From NCBI GenBank assembly GCA_037074765.1, contig JBAMDO010000571.1:496001-560000 (forward strand): a stretch of DNA of 64,000 nucleotides, read 5' to 3'. Under the pieces are notes generated by a model that was given only the letters and a program-made list of their open reading frames with translations, did no database searches and was not told the origin of the DNA. Below are positions 55,787-64,000 of this stretch, piece after piece (positions within the stretch are counted from its first letter, which is position 1; the number at the start of each line of letters is the position of its first letter). The DNA is from Mansonella perstans (lineage: Eukaryota > Nematoda > Chromadorea > Rhabditida > Onchocercidae). The position numbers were made by a program, and so were the translations under genes.

Positions 55787-57317
55787 ATGCTGTTGCCAAA
55801 ATTTAAGCTATACAATTATAATGATCAGCGAAATGGTAAATTAGCAAAGCTCATGTTCAAAATCGCAAATGTCCCATATGAAGACATCATCATTAATCGG
55901 GAAGATCAGTGGGATGTCATTAGAAATGGTGCAGAAGTTTTGGAAATTTTCAGATTTTGAAAATGATTCAAAAGTTTTGCAACGGAAATAATATTTTAAT
56001 TTAAGAATAAAAAATCAATATGGTTTTTAAGATAAGGAAGCAAGTATTATGAGATCAAGAAGGTGGAAGGGGGATAAGATACGATAAAATTTTATCAAAT
56101 GTCTTTTAATTCATTCAAAGATTTCTGAATTTAAATGAATTTATTCAAGAAATATTGAAAATACAGAAGAGAAAAATTCTTCAAATAAAAAATTTACAGA
56201 GACTCCGCTTGGAATATTACCAATACTAGAAATAGATGATGTTAAGCTGAGTGGACAGAGTGCCATCTGTCGTCACTTAGCTTGGAGATTCGGTTAGTTT
56301 TCCTAATACCATAAATTATATTGTACAATTATACAAATTCTTCATATCGTTTTCTTTTCTGTTATTTATGCATAGATAGGAAAAAAAAAACATGTTGTTC
56401 GAAAAAGTACTTATTTTGATGATTTATCCATTACTGATTGATAGGGTCCTCTTTTATCATAGATTTTTTGCTGATGTTTGTTATGATTGAAAGAAATACT
56501 AAAGCTATTTCAAACCACTTAACTGTTACTTCATTTTTACCTTGACAGGGCTCTCTGGACAAAATGCAGCATCGGATGCATTGCTTGACATGTTCATTGA
56601 TTTGCTTCATGAGGCTCAAATTTCAGTTTATGGATCAATGTACGATGATAATGATAGCGGCTCTGATGTTAGTTGCTCATTTAGATGACAAAAACTTGAC
56701 ATGTATTGAAAATTTTGAATTGATTTAAATTCAGATTAGATTTTATGAGAGGAACTGTAAGTTTATAAAATTATAAATTATCAGTTTTCCAGCAGAAATT
56801 TGTTAGAACTAAAATTGAATACACGACGCTCCAAATTTTTGAGCTTCAAAAGCAAAATAAATTGTTGGAAGTAATTTTCCCATTTCTTGGCTAATTTAAC
56901 ACAACCTGAAACTTCATTACGAATGTTCTCTTGTCATATAATGCTTGCGACAATTCTAGATTATAATAGTTGATGATATAAAACTTGGAAAGGTTTGCAA
57001 TCATGTTGCATCCATTGTCGAGAAACAATTAACCAACAATAACACTTCTTGTCTGATCGGAGAAAAGGTATTAAATTCCATTAGATTCAGTTAATTAATT
57101 AGTTCCATTCAATTCCATTTTCCATTCCATGGAATTTATTTGTTGTACCATTATTGTCTGAGATATATTTCAGATTACATGGGCTGATTTGATGACATAT
57201 ACATTCTTCAATTCATTAATGGATCATGGAAAGAATATAAATCTCGACAGATATCCATTAATGAAACAAATGCATGAGAGGATCTCACAGATGACTAAGT
57301 TGGGAAACGATTCTTAA
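55787..57317 (+). CDS. Divergent glutathione S-transferase (sigma-like fold)
   Basis: Exons: 55787-55928, 56200-56292, 56549-56667, 56735-56756, 56785-56870, 56960-57067, 57174-57317; phases agree, 237 residues, longer than the usual ~206 of nematode sigma GSTs. Thioredoxin-like domain: KLYNYNDQRNGKLAKLMFKI, VPYEDI, ETPLGILPILEIDDVKL (the cis-Pro of LPILE), LSGQSAICRHLAWRFGLSGQ (the QSxAI glutathione-contact motif). Helical domain: ALLDMFIDLLHE, ..., SCLIGEKITWADL (N-capping box TWAD). The catalytic tyrosine normally sits in KLxYF; here the aligned stretch is KLYNYN, so the residue is shifted or replaced and activity is uncertain. Exon 4 is only 22 nt. The start is the ATG right after TGATCACAG (55784), possibly a trans-splice site; an in-frame ATG also lies at 55775. 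Confidence 0.85.
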
Positions 57318-58262
57318 CCAAAGTTAGCTACAAATAGTAATGCTGTCCGTGTAATAAATTGTGCATTAGGAAAAAAGAAAAATATGATATTAAGAGAAGT
57401 AAAAAATTTTTTTGGCCTTGTCTGAAATTTTTTTTGATACTTTAATACTGGGGAAAGTGTTAAGGAACTTTTCTTAAGCTCTAAGTTATAAAAGAAGAAA
57501 ATTTTTTCTATCAAAAGAAGGAAAATGTTATATTGATTTTCTTGACTTCCGATATTTATTCATTTATCATTGTAATTCAACTGGTATCACAATTTAAAAA
57601 GATACACTTCAAACTCCAAATATGATGGTATGGAATTGCATAAGTAAAAGTGATAATCAAAGTGATACTAGATTATATTTATGAAGTTTAAATATTGATT
57701 CCTTGAAAGTTTCTTGAAATTTGCGATATATATATATATATATAAATCAGATCTCAGTTCATTACTGAACATTTAATTTCAATTTTATGATTCCAGAACG
57801 ATTCTTCTACAGTCTATTTTACTTGCAATTAGCTTGATGAAATATCTTTCTTTACTCTTATTGCTTGCTATCAAAACTTTGAATGTCCAGGACGTTATTA
57901 ATATTCACTGAATTACTGAAATACTATTATACATAAAAAGTTCGAAATATTGCAATTTGTTATCATTAAGCGATAAAAATGGATGTAGATGTTAAGATTA
58001 AAAAGCTTAGATGAAATAACAACTGCCGCTATTGAATTCTTGTGATAATTCAGAATCTTCTCACTTCTAGCATTCTTGCACAATGACAAAAGATTGGCTT
58101 AGAAGAAAAAATTTTCTGCTTTACATTTCAATGTCTTTTTGCAAAAATTCTCGACAGAAAATGTTTAAAATGGCAATATTCCTTAGAAGATAATGTAAAA
58201 TAAGAGGCATAAAATATTTAAAAAATAGTGGATATGTAACCTCACCAACTTTCAAATTCTAT
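57318..58262. other. Intergenic region after the GST gene
   Basis: No gene seen. A short (TA)n run lies near 57728. Confidence 0.5.
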
Positions 58263-58361
58263 TCAGTTACGTGTGCGCAAATTCTTCATGATTTCAAAGT
58301 CAGTTGTTTGGAAGTTGTCTTTTTTCCGTGTCTCTAACAAATCTTTTGTCAACAATTTCTT
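58263..58361 (-). CDS. Possible minus-strand terminal exon
   Basis: A 32-codon open segment from 58361 to TGA at 58265-58263, right after TCTCTTACAG, rich in charged residues (KKLLTKDLLETRKKDNFQ). A further open stretch lies upstream on the same strand (58768-58640, beginning MLTNILSIVSLLVKVTKS) but the link between them is not resolved. Family unknown; could be chance. Confidence 0.25.
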   Translation of the reverse strand, partial: KKLLTKDLLETRKKDNFQTTDFEIMKNLRTRN

Positions 58362-59451
58362 CTGTAAGAGATGTATTCATAAGGAAAGATTTTATTGCAC
58401 TTCACTTATGAGATTTAATGGTACGTGCATAACAAAGTGGAATCATACCGACAAAGCTTCTGTCACACAGTTTCTAACGTGAACTATAATACTGAACTTA
58501 TCGTAGATACGACATGTAAACAAAATCGCTTTTTACTTTCCATAGATGAGTTAATTCTCACGTAATATCAGTTCATTAGTTACATTTCACGGTGTAGCAT
58601 CAAAATAAAGCAACATAATTTTATCTTCTTCTTTCAAATTAAAATGCTTCTATTATGATTCCGACTGTCAATTTCACGAGATGATTTTGAGAAAATGGCA
58701 AGTTTCTCGATTTGGTCACCTTAACGAGCAACGAAACAATACTCAGAATATTTGTGAGCATTAGAATAGTTCAAAATGACTAGCTATAATACATTGTGCA
58801 TTAATTCTTATCAGCATGCTGTTTTAAAAAATTTCACTTAAATTCTGCCTTTTTTTCTCACGGAGAACTACATGCAGTTATGGTTACTTCATAGCAACTC
58901 CGATTTCAGATGTTCAAGTTGGATCAATAAATGCAGTGTAAAAAACTTCATACTTCGCGGCTATATACAAGTTTATGACTATAATAATGACCCGTCTAGT
59001 TGAAGTGCATCAATAAATCGCCAAACTTCTATTTCAGAATTTATAACGAATGCATAAAAGCGGAATATTTTATTGAAATACTTGATTATAATGGAACCGG
59101 CACATAACTAAAGTGTTCAAAGGTTCCAAAAATAATTTTGAATATTATTGTAATAATTGAAAAATTTTTTCCAACATAAGAAATTTATAATAAATCACAG
59201 ATATTTTTTAAGCAAGAAACTGAATTTCAAGATAGAACAAATAAGACAAAAAGACATCATTTATGAAATTATTGAGACCTAAGTATCAAACCATTTCGCG
59301 ATATAAACAATTTTCCTGATTTATTCACTATCACATTTAAAAAAGATTACGGTTTAATGCTACTAAAACTCGAAATCCCATAAATGATACGAAATGAACA
59401 TATGAGCAACAGATGCCAGATAATAAAAGTGACTACATTACAAAACAATAA
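58362..59451. other. AT-rich interval before the zinc-finger gene's 3' end
   Basis: Apart from the open stretch noted at 58768-58640 (-), nothing recognised. Confidence 0.4.
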
Positions 59452-62400
59452 TTAAGAACATTTGAGCATATCAGAAAAAGGAAATCGCGGCATTGGACAA
59501 ATCCTCCTCCTGCAAATATTTCATTTAAACTTTTGACAACTTTTACTTCTGTATAGCTTTAGATTAAATGGATTATGAAAATGAATCATTAAAATGCGTT
59601 TTAATCATTTGATGGTCACAAAAGGTTTAATTAGTTTGAACCTTATTCTGTTCAACCGAATTTGTTGAATGGCTGTCGATCGCTTTAGATCAATCATTTC
59701 ATGTGACCGAAAATTTATTTTTTTACTTCATGACCTAATATATAAGGTGTGCAATTTCACAAAAAACTCACAAAATATGCAGACGAGCTTTACTAAGTTC
59801 CATATTTGCTTTGACGAGAGAGGGTGACAAAGAATTTTGATCGTGTAGATGGCCAAAATCATGTAACTCTGGCACAACATCACTGTTACCAAGTCCTGTC
59901 GCTTCCTTCTGCGGACGAAGAGCGAAAATTTTCATCTATAATACCAGAGATTCCAAATATCAAAAAGCATTTTCCAATCAATATATTAATTTTGAGAATT
60001 TTCTTTCCTTTTTATTTAGAGACAGAATACTATTGAAACTGTAGGCACTGCAAAACTGCATCACATGGATCATTTGAAATTAGGCACTCTCTCAAACGAG
60101 GAGAAATTATGAACTGAATCTTAAGTCTACTTTTTATTGCTACATATATAACTACTTTTTTGCACCTAAATTACTAAAAAAATAGCATTCTGCTGCTTCT
60201 TAGAATAGAAATAACTATGAAGGCATATTATAAAATGCAATAGAAAAAAATCAATACGGGAATATTACTCACCTCTAGATCATCATTATATTGGCTGAGA
60301 ATATTGCTCTTTTCTTGCTTCAGATCAACAACAACACAACGTCCTTCGTTGCAACCACGTATGTGATCCAAAATGTCTCGTTCAATACATGATGCACGTT
60401 TACAACGACCACAAACAACTAATGATGGCAATAACCTAGCTCTAAAATAAAGAACTGATGACTGCCTGAAAATTAACAATTTCCTCATCACTGCTATCTC
60501 CACTAGGGAATCTTTCCAGATTCTATCTTTAAAAATTCAGGAAAAAACAAAACAAAACAAAAAAAAAACTTCAAGAAATCAGAAAAAATAAAAGTATTAT
60601 TTATTTTGTAATTTATATAGTTAGCGAAATTTATTAAATATAAAAAATGCAAGAAAGAAAATTATGAAAGGAATGTTTAAAATAAGCAAAACTCGAATTA
60701 TTTCATTCAACGTACGTTATTCGACACGTATCGCACAAGTACTGAATGAACAGGATAGTTCAAACAACAATAATAATAATGCATATATTTGTCACACCTT
60801 ACTTATAAATACTTATAAATACTCTTTATTAGAACAGCGATAAAGCTTAAATTTGCCTCGTAATCCCTCCTCGTTCCTTTTTGCAATCGATAAATTTATG
60901 TCGCTGTGATGCAATGTGACAATTTGTACGATAACCGCAATCAGAACAATCATACATTTGCTTGAAATGTTGGTATATATTATTTAGAGCTTCATTACAT
61001 TCTGTACACTTCCACTTCTTTTTTTTTAACCATAACTTGCGGCCCTAAAAAAATTAGCAGTATTCCTGATCGATAATCTAAAAAAAGATTCGCTAAAGTA
61101 TAACTATCTAGTCGAGAACTTCGTCCCACAAAACTTGGGTAAGCAGCTACTTTTCTTCAGGAAAAGGATAAAATCGCTTCATCAATTAAGCCGCTTAAAT
61201 TAGGATGGTTAATCAATGCGCAGCTCCAAGTCATTCTTTGAAAAATTCGCTACATATTCAGTTTTTTTTTATTCTAAATACACTTTTTTAAACAGACAAA
61301 CTTTTATCATACATACCAACCATATTTTTGGTGTTCTTAACTGCTGTAGTTTTTCAACCCCTTAGAACCAAAAAGGAATCAACTGAATATAAAGCACAAA
61401 TATGTTAATTTATTATCCTACCTTTCGTCTTGCATGTAACTGGACACTTTTCGAAATCCATTTAAGATTTAGTTGTGTATGCTCTCTCCGATGAGCAATT
61501 TTATCAGCACGTCGTACGAATTTCAATGAGCACTGATCACAACCAAAGTTTTCTGGAATAGAAAAATGATCACTCATTTCCTAGCAATAATTTCATCCAA
61601 AGAAAAATCCATTTTAAAAAATTATTTGTTTGCATTCTTGAAATAAAAAAAATTATTTGTTCACATTCTCTCACCTTCCTGATGTAACAAAAAATGTTTA
61701 ACATAGTCGCGCTGGTTTATTACAGATGACTTATTTTGTCTTGGTATGACATAACAGTAAAGACAGAAGGGACACAGCAAAGTACGTGTATTTGAATGGA
61801 ATCGAACAAAATGATCTATATAATGAGTTCTCACTGAGGTCCTGTATCGACACTTCCTGCAATGAAATGGGACATCGAAATCGCCGTGAATTTGTCGATG
61901 TTTGCTCTGAAATCACAATAATTATAAATTTTGGTACTTTAAAACAGATTGAACAAAGGAATGCACCAATGTTGAAAACTTGTATAGTTCTTCTACTTGA
62001 CTCAAATACTGATCTTTCAAATCATATAAAATTTGCATACTCCTACTTTTATTACGAAGTGGAATAACTAAATATATCACACATTTCAATACATCATACA
62101 GACCTGAATTTTGCACGAAGCTTAGGATTTATCTTGTATGCTAAGTCTTGCAAATTATCTTTGAAGTAACTATATTTCTAAACAAAAAGCATGATATGAT
62201 ATAAGGAACGTAAGTTTTTGCATTCCATATATGCAAATGACAAAATGAAAGTTACAAAAATACCTCATCTACAGTGATTTCACATATTTTACATGTGGAC
62301 GAGGATGGCGTCGCACTATGAACATTATCATAATGGATCTGCAGACGATATGCAGTAGGGAATAAATGCAGGCATTGCGGACAACGGCAGAATCGATGCA

Positions 62401-63704
62401 TTTCTCGAGGGCAATTAAGACCACTGCCGTAAGTGAATTCAGTCAAATGTGCCCACAAATGGAACATAAAACTTACATTATTTGAAAGCAGCATTCGGCA
62501 ATTTCCAACGGAACACTGAAAATATTTAAATAATCAAATCCAGAATTCAGATAACGAAGAGAAAGTGACATAATGCACTGAATGTTGGACACAGTGATGA
62601 AAAAGGATTTGATAGAAATGGATCTTTTAGCTAATCATGCAATTTTTTTTTCGCCATTTCTCTCAGTAGTTCAGTAATTCTGTGCAATGCATTAACTTAT
62701 TGCAGTAACATAGTGAGTCATAAATAAATTTCCAGGTTTTATTCGCTACGCAATCTATGGATAAAGATACATGAAATAGAGCTATGTGTTTCTACTTTTG
62801 ATAAAATTATAGATTAAAAGTGAAGGAAAAAATAAAAAAAATGAATCTACTCGGAATTTAGCATTGAACTGCTGCGCTTCAAAAGGTGGTGCTTTTGGAT
62901 CGTAACTTTCATAGCAGTATGAATCCAAGCTATTTTCTCGACGTGACGATGACAAAGTTATATAACTAGTATTATTTTCCGCGTTCGATGTGGTTCCGTT
63001 TCGGAGTTCTAAAATTGACTGTTTGCTCTGTGAAACCAAAGAAAAAGTTTTCTCATGCATCAGTGTTGCGGGAGCTTCCGAAACATTAACTCCGCAAAAT
63101 TGTGTCGGACGGGAAGCTGTAGAAGATGGTGATATTTTGCTGACTGCAGATCGTTGTACCTGAAAACTCCCTCACTGGTACTTCAAATGAAACCTTCTAT
63201 TTTATTATTAAATGAATTGATAAACTTCATTTCGAAAACGGCCAATGAGCTATGCAAATTATTGTTACCAACTCGATTAATGACTATTTTACTTTCAACT
63301 ATGCAATTCTTTCAGCAAACCTTCCTTGTAATCTATCTGACCGCAAAGTTTTCAAAGTCATTAATTTATATATCATTAATTTACATATACAACAGAAAGT
63401 TAAAACATGCAATAAGATCAATCGTCTAGCGCTACTTTTGAAAAGCCAATATTTGTAGAAAATGTCATTCGGATAGATCTTTTCTAATTCTTCAAATATT
63501 ATTTATTTCAATCCATGATAAAACGGAAGTTTAAGTGTTAACGAAGATCCAAAACCCAACCCTTGGTTGCAGTGCTGAGAAACTGAGAGGTTTGGCATAA
63601 ATAACGGAAGCAGTTGCTCCAACACTTCGTCTTATTGAACAATGCCTATCGGTATCGTCGTCATCGCTATTATCAAGGGTTATTACTTCTGGACATTTCA
63701 TCAT
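59452..63704 (-). CDS. Multi-C2H2 zinc-finger protein (ZNF280/POGZ-like)
   Basis: Exons in transcription order: 63704-63561, 63159-62851, 62515-62264, 62177-62100, 61906-61675, 61552-61422, 61044-60857, 60441-60273, 59935-59772, 59509-59452; about 574 residues. Residues 1-20 contain PEVITLDNSDDDDTD, a hydrophobic core followed by acids as in SUMO-interaction motifs. Fingers: CSVGNCRM...HLWAHL; FCRCPQCLHLFPTAYRLQIH; CKICE; FHCRKCRYRTSVRTHY then LLCPFCLYCYVIP...HFLLH; FGCDQCSLKFVRRADKIAHR; WKCTECNEAL...YDCSDCGYRT; VCGRCKRASCIERDILDHIR. The CRKCRYRTS...FHSNTRTLLCPFC run is very like ZNF280/POGZ. Likely nuclear. The seventh intron would start GC (after 60857); without it the protein stops at TAA 60850-60848. 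An optional 57-nt exon (60113-60057) also fits by phase. The ATG lies right after TTTGCAG, so it may be trans-spliced there or have more exons beyond the window. Confidence 0.8.
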
Positions 63705-64000
63705 CTGCAAATTATCAAATCAAATACTGCAGTATCAGTATGCAGAGTGAGCTAACGTAACGCTTGGCAAGAAAATAGAAATGAAAAATTACCAATAGCA
63801 ACAAGGAAATGCTCAAAAACGTTCAAATCATGATACCATCATATTTTACTATTTACTAAATTTATTTAACGGTTCATTCAGTACACTGTTAGATCGGATC
63901 CAAACTACTAAACTATCCGAATACTGCCAATTCTACAAAGCAGTGAAATGCTAAGAAATTCTTTTAATTTAACTGAGCAAATTCACGAGAAAAAAAAAGT
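63705..64000. other. Right edge of window
   Basis: About 300 bp upstream of the zinc-finger gene's first found exon; no feature recognised. Confidence 0.4.

Noticed and set aside
60030..60113. Terminal exon for the zinc-finger gene ending in TAG with AATAAA downstream
   Set aside because: Possible by phase, but the exon pair 59935-59772 and 59509-59452 has better coding character; kept only as an optional internal exon.

Overview
This is AT-rich eukaryotic DNA with intron-rich genes: GT...AG introns, short pyrimidine stretches ending in TTTCAG before exons, 100-600 nt introns, and acceptor-like sites immediately upstream of several start codons, as expected for spliced-leader trans-splicing. 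Protein content (SRF/UNC-120, UDP-galactopyranose mutase, a B56 subunit of PP2A, a divergent GST, an FMRFamide/DMSR-type receptor relic) fits a nematode. The base composition and intron-rich compact genes suggest a filarial or other clade III species; the species is inferred, not proven. Exon limits below were built by hand from splice sites, codon phase and family resemblance.

Layout. 1-9042 (+): four genes in one orientation: the 3' part of a REXO5-type DEDDh RNA exonuclease, the complex I assembly factor NDUFAF1 (CIA30), and a tandem pair of SLIRP-like RRM proteins. Three of the four point to mitochondria, and the spacing (635, 701 and 280 bp) with acceptor-like sites before two of the starts suggests an operon. 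12710-24456 (+): SRF/UNC-120 MADS-box gene, with two ~4 kb introns full of microsatellites. 25428-28299 (-): UDP-galactopyranose mutase (glf-1), convergent with SRF. 29531-30365 (+): small secreted cysteine-rich protein. 32350-33689 (-): decayed neuropeptide-type GPCR with an internal stop, two frameshifts and no TM3-TM5. 33.7-40.4 kb: gene-poor, with three minisatellites and one possible two-TM terminal exon. 40459-43611 (+): coiled-coil protein, 5' end not found. 43955-44629 (+): possible exon chain of an unassigned gene. 46318-52134 (-): PP2A B56 regulatory subunit with two GC-AG introns. 55787-57317 (+): GST-fold protein. 59452-63704 (-): multi-C2H2 zinc-finger protein with an N-terminal SUMO-interaction-like motif.

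How the genes work together: the left block is the only clear functional cluster (mitochondrial RNA handling and complex I assembly). The others are independent housekeeping, regulatory or surface-chemistry genes. I found no self-contained novel system such as a defence or mobile cassette. The observations most worth following are the SLIRP duplication and putative operon, the GPCR relic, the GC-AG introns, and the unusual splice acceptor in glf-1.
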